This document shows positions 17,837-27,599 of a DNA stretch of 64,000 nucleotides, piece by piece. Each line of letters begins with the position of its first letter. Positions within the stretch are counted from its first letter, which is position 1. Source of the stretch: Mucilaginibacter tundrae. GTDB taxonomy: Bacteria; Bacteroidota; Bacteroidia; Sphingobacteriales; Sphingobacteriaceae. The notes below the pieces were generated by a model. That model had not been told where the DNA came from. It ran no database searches and saw only the letters and a program-made list of their open reading frames with translations. Position numbers and translations under genes: made by a program. The stretch spans positions 62,001 to 126,000 of the forward strand of contig NZ_JACCBZ010000002.1 of the NCBI RefSeq assembly GCF_013408825.1, read 5' to 3'.

Positions 17837-19195
17837 ATGAAAAAGAGACTTACCTTTTTACTCCTTATTGCTGCGCTTACTGCCGGTGGCATCATCCTAT
17901 TCCAATGTTATTGGGTGTATAATAACTATAAAACCGCTGAGCAAAACCTTAGCAAACAATTGGCAGATGCGCTTCAAAAAAGTATTGATAACTATCAGAT
18001 ACAACAAAGTCAACTTCCCGCCACATTAGAATATCCTTTCCCGTATGTATCTGTTTTAGAAACCACACCGGGGGATACTGATAAGCGTTTAAAGTTAATT
18101 TATGGAAATATTAAACGTTTGCCATCCTTAGTAAAAATCCAGCAGGTACAGGTAAATCCGGCTAGCCTACATTCAGTTAAAGTAATTCTGGCAGGAGCCC
18201 AGTTTATGTCGGCTACCCTGACAAATTCAATTCGGTTAAATAAATTAAAAAATATTTTCAAAAGCGAATTGAATAGAAATAATATTGAATTACCTTTTAC
18301 TTTAGTGATTTTAAAACCTCAGCAAAAACTTCCTCTGGGTAAGATAGCGGCTTATATAAGCTATTCTAAAAATAGCCCAATTATTGAAGCAAGGTTTAGT
18401 AATGTAAATCAGATTCTTCTTATCCAAAACATCTTGCCATCTATTATTTCCTTCATCCTCATCATGCTTTCGGCGGGCAGTCTCTGCTATATGTGGATAA
18501 TCATCCGGCGGCAGATGCAATTGGATCATATTAAAAATGATTTTATAAGCAATATAACGCACGAACTCCGTACCCCAATCTCAATTTTGAAATCAACGCA
18601 TGAAGCGCTGTTTAAATACGGTGGTATTTATGAACCCGAAAAAGCAGATCGATATCTGAAAATCAATACAGATATTTTGGATAAACTGGATCATAATGTT
18701 GATCGTATTTTAGATATTACCAGGTATGAGAGCGGCGACAAACTTGCCAAACCGAATTGGATCGATATCAATGAAGTTATCATGGTGGTTATGGAAAGGT
18801 TCATTCTGGATACAGGTGCGACAATTGATTTTTTTAACAACACGGATTTAAAAGCATTTTTAACTGATAGCTATATAATAGACACGATCATTTCTAACCT
18901 GGTGGATAATGCCATCAAATACGGTGGTGAACATATTAAAGTATCTATAACCGTCGAATCCTTTGAAAAAGGCTGGCAATTAAATATACAGGATAATGGC
19001 AGGGGTATAGATCATCAGTATTTACCATTTATCTTTGATAAATTTTACCGGGTCCCATCGGGTAATTTGCATGAGGTTAAAGGCTATGGACTTGGCTTAA
19101 GTTATGTTAAACAATTAGTGACAAGTTTAAATGGAGTTATATCTGTTAAAAGCAAATTAAACTCCGGCACTATTTTCACCATTCAATTCCCTTAA
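17837..19195 (+). CDS. Sensor histidine kinase
   Basis: About 452 residues from the ATG at 17837; an upstream TTG at 17807 would add ten residues of poor quality. Two membrane segments (about residues 5-25 and 195-220) enclose a periplasmic sensor domain of about 170 residues with no recognised family. The cytoplasmic part has the H-box (NDFISNITHELRTPISILKS), N-box (NLVDNAIKYGG), and G1/G2 boxes (DNGRGID, GYGLGLSYVKQLV). It phosphorylates the regulator encoded 1 bp downstream. The TlpA gene just upstream in the same direction suggests it senses something linked to periplasmic redox or thiol chemistry; that is inference. Confidence 0.9.
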   Translation: MKKRLTFLLLIAALTAGGIILFQCYWVYNNYKTAEQNLSKQLADALQKSIDNYQIQQSQLPATLEYPFPYVSVLETTPGDTDKRLKLIYGNIKRLPSLVKIQQVQVNPASLHSVKVILAGAQFMSATLTNSIRLNKLKNIFKSELNRNNIELPFTLVILKPQQKLPLGKIAAYISYSKNSPIIEARFSNVNQILLIQNILPSIISFILIMLSAGSLCYMWIIIRRQMQLDHIKNDFISNITHELRTPISILKSTHEALFKYGGIYEPEKADRYLKINTDILDKLDHNVDRILDITRYESGDKLAKPNWIDINEVIMVVMERFILDTGATIDFFNNTDLKAFLTDSYIIDTIISNLVDNAIKYGGEHIKVSITVESFEKGWQLNIQDNGRGIDHQYLPFIFDKFYRVPSGNLHEVKGYGLGLSYVKQLVTSLNGVISVKSKLNSGTIFTIQFP

Positions 19196-19196
19196 A

Positions 19197-19895
19197 ATGA
19201 ATAAGATTAAAGTGTTGTTAGTAGAAGATGAAGCCGTTTTAGCTGCGGTAGTTAAAGAAACTCTGGATGCCAGAGGTTTTGAACTAACCATTGCTGCAAA
19301 TGGTGTAGAGGGTTGGAGCTTTTTTAACGAAAGCAAGCCTGATGTATGTGTCGTAGACGTAATGATGCCACGTAAGGATGGGTACTCATTGGTGGAAGAC
19401 ATCCGTAGAGTGGATCAATTAGTTCCAATTATCTTTTTGACTGCCAAAACACAAACGGCAGATGTTATTAAAGGGTTTGAAACAGGTGCAGATGATTACA
19501 TGAAAAAACCTTTTAGTATGGAGGAATTAATATTGCGGTTGAAAAGTTTAAATCGCAGGAAAGGTTTTCAGGAACCTGGTGATCGTTCTTCTTTTACAGA
19601 TAAGATTGATAGTGTAGGTCAACTTCAGTTTGATTATCAGCGATTGGAACTCATAAGTAATAAAATAGTAATCAGCCTTTCCCAGCGGGAAGCCGATTTG
19701 CTTCAATTGCTGATCAGCAATAAAAACAATTTGCTTGACCGCAAAACGGCATTACTAAAAATCTGGGGCGATGATAATTCATTTAATGCGCGAAGCATGG
19801 ATGTTTATATCACCCGGCTTCGCAAGTATTTGGTGGCGGATCCATCGTTGCAAATCTTAAATGTTCGTGGTTTTGGCTATAAATTGATTGATTAG
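19197..19895 (+). CDS. OmpR-family response regulator
   Basis: A 232-residue regulator with an N-terminal receiver (LLVEDEAVLAAVV acidic pocket, phospho-acceptor Asp in CVVDVMMPRKDGY, Lys in DYMKKPFSMEEL) and a C-terminal winged helix (ERxx-like RKTALLKIWGDDNSFNARSM, then VYITRLRKYL and VRGFGYKL). It starts immediately after the kinase stop. OmpR-type proteins bind head-to-tail direct repeats spaced about one helical turn apart. That fits the 10-bp-phased half-sites upstream of the neighbouring TlpA genes. It closely resembles the regulator at 21051-21737. Confidence 0.9.
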   Translation: MNKIKVLLVEDEAVLAAVVKETLDARGFELTIAANGVEGWSFFNESKPDVCVVDVMMPRKDGYSLVEDIRRVDQLVPIIFLTAKTQTADVIKGFETGADDYMKKPFSMEELILRLKSLNRRKGFQEPGDRSSFTDKIDSVGQLQFDYQRLELISNKIVISLSQREADLLQLLISNKNNLLDRKTALLKIWGDDNSFNARSMDVYITRLRKYLVADPSLQILNVRGFGYKLID

Positions 19896-20132
19896 CTATT
19901 TACGAAATTGCAATGTAGTAAAGCCAATCAAGATTAGTTCAAGCAAGGAATTAGTGTAAATATCGCTATGGCAACCGCCCTAAAGAACTCTCACTAAGTT
20001 ATTCTTATTTTTAATATGTTCATCAGTGGTTTATTCAGTATTTTTTTAAGAATAACACATCATTGTGTGGTATCTATAAACGTTTATACTAACACTCTTT
20101 AATTGCCAATATTATTTCCGCTACAAGTTGGT

Positions 20133-20678
20133 TTAAAATATAACCATTTGGTTGGTTAATTTAATCCGCGCGCTGGACAAAATAGATTTAGATGTGGCGA
20201 TATCTATAGCTAGCATTTTCGATATATCGTCATGTGAATAGCCATCAACAACATGAAGGTTGAATACCATACGACACGCTGGTGACAGCTTTTGAACCAT
20301 TATTAATAATTCGTGGTAATTTAATTCTCTTTCTAAATTTATATCTTTTATAGATGCTTTAACATCGAAAGAGTCATCAAATTCTGTTATTTTTAAGTTA
20401 CTACGATAATGATTAATTGATGTACAAATCATAATTTTTTTTAACCAAAGCCTAAATGGGTATTGACGATTATATTTGTACAAATTGATAAAAACTTTCC
20501 AAAATCCTTTATTTATGATTTGGGTTCCCTCATGACTATTACTTGAATAACGAAGGCAAATGCTTATTGCAAACCCATAGAAATACTTATACAAGTCTTT
20601 CTGAGCATTGCGGTCTCGCTTTATGCACTGGTCAATAAACTGTTCAATGTTTGATTCGTTTGTATTAAAAGGATTCAT
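20133..20678 (-). CDS. ECF-type RNA polymerase sigma factor
   Basis: A 181-residue sigma-70 family protein of the extracytoplasmic function class. Region 2 spans about residues 20-90 (RNAQKDLYKYFYGFAISICL, later YPFRLWLKKIMICTSINHYR). Region 4 covers the last 60 residues with VQKLSPACRMVFNLHVVDGY followed by SHDDISKMLAI. No anti-sigma gene is adjacent, which is common for Bacteroidota ECF factors found between two-component systems. It lies between the two kinase/regulator pairs. Targets are unknown. Confidence 0.85.
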   Translation of the reverse strand: MNPFNTNESNIEQFIDQCIKRDRNAQKDLYKYFYGFAISICLRYSSNSHEGTQIINKGFWKVFINLYKYNRQYPFRLWLKKIMICTSINHYRSNLKITEFDDSFDVKASIKDINLERELNYHELLIMVQKLSPACRMVFNLHVVDGYSHDDISKMLAIDIATSKSILSSARIKLTNQMVIF

Positions 20679-21050
20679 TGAGTCTTATCTTTTTAGACTT
20701 GAAAGCTATAATTAAACAGTATAAAGGTCAATAAACATTACCTAACAATTATATCGGATTTCTGCGTCAATATCTTTTTTGTTTGATTCTCTATAATTTA
20801 CCTCATAATGGACAGAACATCATAATTAAGTCATTGTATTAAAGATAGTATGACATTGATAATACAATGCCATTATATTTAAGCCACTTTTAGAAATTAT
20901 CTGTAGATATCCATATGATCATACTAAAAATCTTGAGTTTTATTTATTGACAAAGATAAAACGGCCTTGGCAGTATTATGTTAAGAAATAATTAAGTGCT
21001 GCATCATGCTGTATTGTTTTTGTTATAACATTGTATTTAATGTCTTCCAA
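20679..21050. other. Intergenic region with no gene recognised
   Basis: 372 bp of AT-rich sequence between the sigma factor start and the regulator stop. I see no reading frame, RNA gene or strong hairpin. It must hold the sigma-factor promoter, but no clear TAnnTTTG was picked out. Confidence 0.5.
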
Positions 21051-21737
21051 TCAAAACGTCATTTTATATCCGACGTTCCGAACGTTAATAATTTTAATAC
21101 CTTGTTCATCTTTTAGGAGTTTGCGAATGTGTGTCATAAATACGTCCATGCTTCTGGTGTTGTAAAAACTATCATCTCCCCATATTTTAAGAAGAACAGT
21201 TTTTCTTTCTAATACTTTATTTTGATTTAGAATCAGCATCTCCAGCAATGCCGTCTCCTTAAATGACAAATGATGCTGTCCGGTTGTTGTTTTCAATACC
21301 TGATGGATGGTATCCAGAGAACAAGTGCTGAAATTAAAAAGTTCAGTTATAACATTTGTCGCAGGCTTTTTTTTATACCTGAACAGCAGAGCCTCCATCC
21401 TGACCAATAATTCATCCATGCTAAAAGGCTTTTTTAAATAGTCATTTCCACCGCTTTTAAATCCCTTCACAATATCCTCAGTCAGGGATTTTGCACTCAA
21501 AAATATTATTGGCATATCCGGGCTTTTCGCTCTAATTTCTTCAGCTATGGAATATCCGTCTTTTGAAGGCAACATAATGTCAAGGATACATAAATCAGGT
21601 TCAAGCGAATCAAATGCTTTAAGCACCTGGCCGCCGTCATCTACCCAGGTGACCTCATAGTTGCTACTTTTTAATCCGTCGCTGACAATACGGGCTAAAA
21701 AGGGTTCATCTTCAATATACAAAACTTTGTAACTCAT
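21051..21737 (-). CDS. OmpR-family response regulator
   Basis: A 228-residue paralog of the regulator at 19197. The receiver contains YIEDEPFLARIVSDGLKSSN, the phospho-acceptor Asp in LCILDIMLPSKDGYS, and Lys in DYLKKPFSMDEL. The winged helix has RKTVLLKIWGDDSFYNTRSM and VRNVGYKM. Its start overlaps the kinase stop by 4 bp, so the two are translationally coupled. The duplicated TTAACT array upstream of the kinase (23229-23256) is the most likely binding site, and would place the TonB receptor and the iminopeptidase-like gene under its control. Confidence 0.9.
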   Translation of the reverse strand: MSYKVLYIEDEPFLARIVSDGLKSSNYEVTWVDDGGQVLKAFDSLEPDLCILDIMLPSKDGYSIAEEIRAKSPDMPIIFLSAKSLTEDIVKGFKSGGNDYLKKPFSMDELLVRMEALLFRYKKKPATNVITELFNFSTCSLDTIHQVLKTTTGQHHLSFKETALLEMLILNQNKVLERKTVLLKIWGDDSFYNTRSMDVFMTHIRKLLKDEQGIKIINVRNVGYKMTF

Positions 21738-23179
21738 GTTGCTGCAGGTAAGTTAATTATAAAGTCACTTCCTTTGTTTAAATCGCTTTTAAGAGAAATT
21801 GTGCCATTGTGTTTTAAAACTATTTGTTGCACATAGTAAAGGCCCAGGCCAGTCCCTTTAACATTATGAATATTTTCATTATTCTGAACACGGAAAAAAC
21901 GCTCAAATATTCTTTTTTGATAAATTAGCGCAATGCCTGGACCATTATCTTTAAAACTAATGATGATTCTATCCTGAACACATTTACACCTGACGAATAA
22001 CTTAACCCCTCTCCCTCCATATTTTAATGCATTTTCAATCAAATTATAAAAAACATTAGTCAGGTGTACCGGATCGCCATTTACAAAACATGGTATTTCA
22101 GACGCTTCAAAACTAACATCTGAACCGTTTTGCCTGAGCTGTAGCTGCAAGGATGATATAACCTGGTCAATACCGGTTTGTACATCATACAGCTCTTCGA
22201 TTAAAGGTAATTCACCATGTTCGGTTTGATCAAGATTAAGCACTTTGTCAATCATCAGATTTAATCGCTGAAGTTCATGTTGACTAATTTCCAAATAGTC
22301 ATTTAGCTTCACCGGTTCGTCGGTAAGTTTATATTTAACAATTGATTCAAGGGCCAAAGCAACAGTAGCTACAGGGGTTTTAAGTTCATGTGTCATATTA
22401 CTTGTAAAAGCAATTCTCGCATTTGCATATAAAAGCTGACTTTTTAGCAATTTTAAAATAAAATAAAATGTAGCACTTGTAAGCAGAATCATTAGTGATG
22501 AAGAAATCAGATAAAACCGCATCCGGTATAATACCGCTCCCGCCAGGCTGGGTACCAAAAGTTGATATTTACGCAAATGTTGCAAGTTATATGAATAAAG
22601 ACCGCTGTAATAAGAAAGTTTATCTGCTTTTGACGGATAAGTAGAACTGACCAATAGATTGTTGCTATAATGATAAATCCGATAATAATGAAGACTGTAT
22701 ATATGAAATGAATACAGCATAGAATCTACAGCGTGATTCATATACTTTAGGGAATAAGCCGCATAAGATTGCATCTTGGGAGTGATAGGAAAATTGTCAG
22801 GGTTATTTTTCTTGTCCTTAATCTGCAATTTGTGGTTAAATTGGAGCGTAAGAGATATCATCGCGCTGTCCTCACTAACGTCGTAAGAAAATATTTTTGT
22901 CAGCCCTTTCGCTCCAGCATTATCCAAAGCGAGCTTCAGGTTTAGCCATTCAGGGGATAAAAAAAACTCCTTGTACTTGCTTAAGGGATTAGTTTCTTCG
23001 ATCAGACTAGCATAAATGGCATGTTTCGCTGCGTTTCCCATTCCCATATCCAAATCCTCTTTGAGCTTTATTTGCTGTGCATTAAAAATTTGGAATAACC
23101 AGATCACTTGCAGGAAAGTGCTTATAACTAAGCAAAAAGCAGCAAGCGGATAAGCAAATCTGGATTTCAAAAATTTCAT
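21734..23179 (-). CDS. Sensor histidine kinase
   Basis: A 481-residue membrane kinase. One membrane segment is at the N-terminus (FAYPLAAFCLVISTFLQVIW) and a second is around residues 220-245, with a periplasmic domain of about 190 residues between. The transmitter has the H-box (FTSNMTHELKTPVATVALAL), N-box (YNLIENALKYGG) and G boxes (KDNGPGI, GTGLGLYYVQQIV). It is divergent from the TonB-type receptor at 23444 and shares the 264-bp intergenic region with it. The arrangement is typical of a kinase that controls an outer-membrane uptake system. The signal is unknown. Confidence 0.9.
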   Translation of the reverse strand: MKFLKSRFAYPLAAFCLVISTFLQVIWLFQIFNAQQIKLKEDLDMGMGNAAKHAIYASLIEETNPLSKYKEFFLSPEWLNLKLALDNAGAKGLTKIFSYDVSEDSAMISLTLQFNHKLQIKDKKNNPDNFPITPKMQSYAAYSLKYMNHAVDSMLYSFHIYSLHYYRIYHYSNNLLVSSTYPSKADKLSYYSGLYSYNLQHLRKYQLLVPSLAGAVLYRMRFYLISSSLMILLTSATFYFILKLLKSQLLYANARIAFTSNMTHELKTPVATVALALESIVKYKLTDEPVKLNDYLEISQHELQRLNLMIDKVLNLDQTEHGELPLIEELYDVQTGIDQVISSLQLQLRQNGSDVSFEASEIPCFVNGDPVHLTNVFYNLIENALKYGGRGVKLFVRCKCVQDRIIISFKDNGPGIALIYQKRIFERFFRVQNNENIHNVKGTGLGLYYVQQIVLKHNGTISLKSDLNKGSDFIINLPAAT

Positions 23180-23303
23180 GCAACAAATGTCTTAAAAAAT
23201 GTTGGAGCTCATTTATAGACTATACGATTTAACTCTATTTAACTTAGCTTAACTTTCATTTACATAAGTCCAGGGTATGTTTGTGGCACCAGATAAAAAT
23301 GAG
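23177..23303 (+). promoter_or_regulatory. Copy B of the duplicated regulatory cassette: receptor promoter
   Basis: On the + strand, TTAACT-type half-sites begin at 23229, 23239 and 23249 (exact 10-bp period). They are followed after 19 bp by the -7 element TATGTTTG (23276-23283). This drives the TonB-type receptor starting at 23444, with a leader of about 150 nt. The block includes the kinase start codon at its left end and matches 8086-8208 in reverse orientation. The half-site spacing suits an OmpR-type regulator. Binding by the product of 21051-21737 is inference. Confidence 0.7.
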
Positions 23304-23443
23304 ATGAGAACAAAAAATCGAACACTTTTCGAAATAAGAAATAACTAAGCGACTAACCGCCAAGCCAACATCATTAATCAACCCATTTAAATAAAGAAAA
23401 TAAGTCTTGTAACGGCATAGCCCTACCTCGATTTATAGCAATT

Positions 23444-25903
23444 ATGAAAACAAGCATTATTAAAAACACCATACTTCTTTTACTGTTTATTTTCTCATCC
23501 CCTGAATTATACGCACAAAATCCGATTTCTGGTATAAAAATTTTCGGCTCGTTATCCGATGAAAAAAACAAACCAATGGATTATGCTACTGTTAGTTTAT
23601 TGCGTGCTAAAGATTCCTCCATTGTTAAGGGAACATTGAGCATGGAAACAGGCGCTTACATCTTTGATCATATCCTTCCTGGAAGTTATATAGTTAAAGC
23701 AACTGAAATTGGATATGACGACGTCATTAGCCATATTTTTGGGGTAGCAGATAGTTCAGCAAATTTTACTATCCCTGTTTTAAAACTTCAAACCTCGAGC
23801 AAGACTTTGGGCACGGTAACCATTACTGCTGCAAAGCCAGTTATTGAAAGAAAATCGGACCGAACAGTATTGAATGTGGAAAACAGCGTTTTGGCTGCCG
23901 GCAATTCTGCTTTGGAAATATTAGCAAGAGCACCGGGAGTTACAATTGACCAAAACGGCAATATAAGTTTGAATGGAAAACAAGGGGTCACTGTAATGAT
24001 AAACGACAAATTGACCTACTTGTCAGCGGAGCAACTTACCACATTACTGCGGTCAACCGATGGTAGTACTATTCATTCCATTGAGTTGCTGACTAATCCT
24101 TCTTCAAAATATGATGCCGCCGGAAGCTCAGGCATTATCAACATTCAGCTTAAAACCAATAAGAAAACAGGAACAAATGGCAGCATAACACTTGGTGCCG
24201 GTTATGGAAATTACGGTAAAGACAGGAATACGCTAACGCTGAATCATGAAGAAGGGCGTCTGAACGTTTTCAGTACATTCAGTCATGATGACAACAAAAG
24301 TCAAATCAACGCCAATCTTAAACGTATTGTAACGGACTCAACCGGCGTTAAAACCTATTTTAATCAGTTATCGTCTGTAATACCGATTGATCATAACAAC
24401 AGCTATCGGCTTGGGGCAGATTATGATCTAACCGCTCAAAACACCATTGGTTTTATAATAAACGGCTATTTTAATAATGAAAAGGATCCAAGTAATGACT
24501 TAACCTATATCGGAAGCCAGCCAAATGTTACCAGCAGTTATCAAAACACCTTATCAGAAATTAACCAAACCAATAAAAACTTTGCACTCAACCTTAACGA
24601 TAGGATAAAACTGGATACCAATGGACAGCAGTTAAATGTAGACCTTGATTATTCCCGGTTTAACAATAACTCCAATTCCCAATACAATACTTACTTTTAC
24701 CTGCCTGATGGTAGCAGTATAATATCACCAGCCTTTTTAAAGGAGCAAACACCTTCGGTCATCGACATCCGTACAGCAAAAGCTGATTACATGCTGTCCA
24801 TTAACAACATATTAAAACTGGAAACTGGTGTAAAGTTCAGCGATGTCAAAACTGACAATAACCTTGAGGCACAACAACAAGTAAATGGCAGCTATGAGAA
24901 TGACGCCACGTTAACCAATCGTTTTATTTACGACGAAAAGATTGACGCCGGTTACATAAATTTATCCAAAACTTATAAAAACACAACTATTCAAGCTGGC
25001 CTTCGTGCTGAATACACCAACTCTTCCGGTGATCTTATCAATACAAATCAAGAAGTTATCCGCCATTATCTTGATTTATTTCCAAACGTTGTTATTAATC
25101 ATACTTTGAATGATCAAAATCAAATTAGTTTTTCTTATAGCCGCCGCATCGACAGGCCTGGTTACGATGACCTGAACCCATTCATCTACTACATCGATCA
25201 ATACACTTATACCAAAGGCAATCCATTTTTAAATCCCCAATACACCAATAAATTTGAACTTAACTATACCTTTGATAAGATAATTAACTTGAGCCTTGGC
25301 TATAGTCGCACCAATGATGCGATTACAGCGGTGCTGTTAACTGATGCTGAAAGTAATATTACCGACCAAACTAAAGTTAATCTTCAACAACAAAACTATT
25401 ATGACCTTAATGCAAATTCTCCTTATACAATTTCGAAATGGTGGACCGGTAACATCAGCGCAACGGTATTTTATACAGGTTTTAAATCTGATTCACTTTT
25501 GGGGGGCACTTTAAACAGAGGTCAACTTTCTTATTTATTTAATACTACACAAATCTTCGATATTGCTAAAGGCTATAAAGCCGAATTAATAAGCATTTAT
25601 GAGTCGGCATTAACGTATGGTATTTATAGCGTTAGACCTCATTATTCAAATGACATTGGTATGAATCATTCTTTTGATAACAGCAAAGCCAATGTTAAAT
25701 TTTCGGTAAGCGATATATTCAATACCAATCGTGATCGCGTATCCAGTAATTACCAGACAGATAATATTAACATTAATCAAAAACTGGAAAGCAGGATTAT
25801 CCGATTGACCTTCACCTATAACTTTGGAAGCAATAAGTTAAAGACCATCCAACACGAAAGCGGGGCTGACGATTTAAAAGAGAGGGTAAAAGGATCAAAT
25901 TAA
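23444..25903 (+). CDS. TonB-dependent-receptor-like outer membrane beta-barrel protein
   Basis: An 819-residue outer-membrane protein. The signal peptide ends near YAQN. A carboxypeptidase-regulatory-like beta-sandwich covers about residues 30-110 (GSLSDEKNKPMDYATVSLLR). A plug-like domain follows (about 120-235, RAPGVTIDQNGNISLNGKQG), then a C-terminal beta-barrel of the 'outer membrane protein beta-barrel family' with the conserved SFSYSRRIDRPGYDDLNPFI. Such proteins are common in Bacteroidota, and their cargo is usually unknown. A decayed second copy begins 335 bp downstream. The promoter is in the duplicated regulatory block. Confidence 0.88.
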   Translation: MKTSIIKNTILLLLFIFSSPELYAQNPISGIKIFGSLSDEKNKPMDYATVSLLRAKDSSIVKGTLSMETGAYIFDHILPGSYIVKATEIGYDDVISHIFGVADSSANFTIPVLKLQTSSKTLGTVTITAAKPVIERKSDRTVLNVENSVLAAGNSALEILARAPGVTIDQNGNISLNGKQGVTVMINDKLTYLSAEQLTTLLRSTDGSTIHSIELLTNPSSKYDAAGSSGIINIQLKTNKKTGTNGSITLGAGYGNYGKDRNTLTLNHEEGRLNVFSTFSHDDNKSQINANLKRIVTDSTGVKTYFNQLSSVIPIDHNNSYRLGADYDLTAQNTIGFIINGYFNNEKDPSNDLTYIGSQPNVTSSYQNTLSEINQTNKNFALNLNDRIKLDTNGQQLNVDLDYSRFNNNSNSQYNTYFYLPDGSSIISPAFLKEQTPSVIDIRTAKADYMLSINNILKLETGVKFSDVKTDNNLEAQQQVNGSYENDATLTNRFIYDEKIDAGYINLSKTYKNTTIQAGLRAEYTNSSGDLINTNQEVIRHYLDLFPNVVINHTLNDQNQISFSYSRRIDRPGYDDLNPFIYYIDQYTYTKGNPFLNPQYTNKFELNYTFDKIINLSLGYSRTNDAITAVLLTDAESNITDQTKVNLQQQNYYDLNANSPYTISKWWTGNISATVFYTGFKSDSLLGGTLNRGQLSYLFNTTQIFDIAKGYKAELISIYESALTYGIYSVRPHYSNDIGMNHSFDNSKANVKFSVSDIFNTNRDRVSSNYQTDNININQKLESRIIRLTFTYNFGSNKLKTIQHESGADDLKERVKGSN

Positions 25904-26238
25904 TTAAATCTGAAATTAAGAAATACATCCTTAAAACTATAGGTATTATTTTTAAGCTTATTATTTCAAACAACTAACTATTTGAACTCGCTAAAGCTGA
26001 GAATATAACTCTTTATCAAAAAAAGACAGTACGAATCTTAAACTGCAAAAGCATTTGAAAAAAGGAGACTATCGAAGCAGCAATAGCATCCATAAAATAG
26101 CTTAGCATATTTTTCTACAGTTCTTTTGTTCGCAAGCCATGGATAAATACGCACTTTTTATACCAGCATTTTATTTAACATCAATAAAATCACTGACTGT
26201 TTTTATCTTATCATTTTTTACAGGTACATAACTAATTT
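25904..26238. other. Intergenic region between receptor gene and its decayed copy
   Basis: 335 bp, AT-rich, no reading frame or hairpin that can be supported. It presumably contained the promoter of the second receptor copy, but no phased TTAACT or AGTGTTAA sites are visible here. Confidence 0.45.
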
Positions 26239-26960
26239 ATGTTAAAAACATCCTATACTTTATTTTTTATATTTGCTTACTCGTTGGTTGCATATGCGCA
26301 AGATACTCATTCAGCTGTCAAAATTTCAGGCTCATTAACCAATGATCAAAATAAGCCCGTTGACTACGCCTCGGTTAGTTTATTGCGCGTGCCTGATTCA
26401 ACTTTTGTTAAAGGCACGTTAAGCAATGAAAGCGGTTTATATTTTTTTGAGAATGTTAAACCCGGTAATTACCTGGTAAAAGCGACCAGCGTGGGATATA
26501 GTAAAGACTTAAGCAAACCATTTTACGTCGCTGACGTGGCCTATACTATTATAGTTCCCGAGTTGAGAATGCATAAGGGAAGCAGCAGCCTGCAAACGGT
26601 GATGCGCTATGGCTAAAAGTTCCAAATACATTTAGATTTCCTTCTTTATGGTTCAGATTGACAATGACTTTCTTTTGGCTGATGGCGGCACACAACATCC
26701 CGAACAAGTGCTAAATAACAGCACTCCATCAAACATTGATATTCGTACAGCAAAAATTGATTATGTAAAACCTTTAGATAAAACTTTAAAAACTGGAAGT
26801 CGGGATTAAATACAGCAATGTAAAAACCGACAATAACCTGCAGGCACAAGTACTAAATAATGGTAATTTCATAAACGATACAACACAAAGCAATCACTTT
26901 ATTTATACAGAAAAAATAACTGCCGGTTATCTTAATCTGAATAAGCAAATGGTCAACACC
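26239..26960 (+). pseudogene. Decayed second copy of the TonB-type receptor, 5' part
   Basis: The first 125 codons encode a signal peptide and the regulatory-like beta-sandwich (ISGSLTNDQNKPVDYASVSL), clearly related to the intact receptor upstream. After 'SSSLQTV' the frame ends at 26614-26616. Barrel homology then resumes in short pieces: LLADGGTQHPEQVLNN, STPSNIDIRTAKIDY and later TDNNLQAQVLNNG..ITAGYLNLNKQ. The pieces are in different frames. About 300 residues (plug and early barrel) are missing between the pieces. Similarity stops at AACACC (26955-26960) and resumes at 35465. The locus is non-functional. Confidence 0.8.
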
Positions 26961-27115
26961 CTTGCAGCTGATCAACTTGTGGAATGGCCTGTTTGTTACC
27001 CGGCGTATGTACCCGGACAAAGGAAAAATGAGTCACGTGATCACAAGCGGGCTGGAGATACTGCATTAAATCCGAATTGCCGCCGGTCTGATACAGTTCG
27101 TCGAGATCCCCTTTC

Positions 27116-27312
27116 CTAACATCTTCTTAACTTTATTGGGATTTGGCCTGACCGATTCAGGTAAGCGTAAATCGCGTTAATCTCGCTATACATAGCAGGT
27201 CAAATTTAGGCATGGGTACCTTTAACTTTCTATCCGGTACGACACCGTCTTTCAATGCTTTAAAAATTCCGCCTCCGTATAATTCCCGATGCCGGCACTT
27301 TGTCCGATAATT
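27116..27312 (-). pseudogene. Cytochrome c domain remnant
   Basis: Translating the minus strand in pieces gives QSAGIGNYTEAEFLK, then ALKDGVVPDRKLKVPMPKF, then SEINAIYAYLNRSGQIPIKL, each in a different frame. This is the familiar second half of a small c-type cytochrome ('GIGxxTExEFxxAL..GVxPDG..xPMP' and 'DExxAIYAYL'). The haem-binding CxxCH half is absent, and at least two frameshifts are needed. It is a fragment left by an earlier rearrangement. From here to the island edge (26961-27115) another open minus-strand stretch exists (ELYQTGGNSDLMQYLQPACD) that I do not recognise. Confidence 0.55.
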
Positions 27313-27319
27313 AAAAAGA

Positions 27320-27541
27320 TTAAACTTTTGGGATTTCAGGCCCGTTGTAAGGATGTTCCAGCGCATTCCTGATCTCCGTCAGTCTGTGCCTGGCATGCAT
27401 GTTTTTGGGGTCGCTACGCATCGCATCCAGGTTTCGGCTTACCGCCTCTTTTACACTAAATTGAGTAATTGCCCGGTTAATTCTAAGCGTTTCGGGCAAC
27501 GTTGCGGTTTCAAAGTATACGGTCAACTCCTGATCTGTCAT
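27320..27541 (-). CDS. Small conserved protein, DUF6965-like
   Basis: A 73-residue protein, MTDQELTVYFETATLPETLR at the start, with the ending PYNGPEIPKV. The start 'T-x-x-E-L-x-x-Y-F-x-x-x-x-L-P-E-T-L-R-(I/L)-x-R-A' is, as I remember it, the pattern of the DUF6965 family of small Bacteroidota proteins of unknown function, often found in conjugative or accessory DNA. It is predicted soluble and helical. It is followed directly by the cytochrome remnant. The family assignment is from memory and tentative. Confidence 0.55.
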   Translation of the reverse strand: MTDQELTVYFETATLPETLRINRAITQFSVKEAVSRNLDAMRSDPKNMHARHRLTEIRNALEHPYNGPEIPKV

Positions 27542-27599
27542 GTCGCGAAATTAGGAAAGTATTTCTTAGAAGTGGCTATGAATTGCAATTCGACTAACG

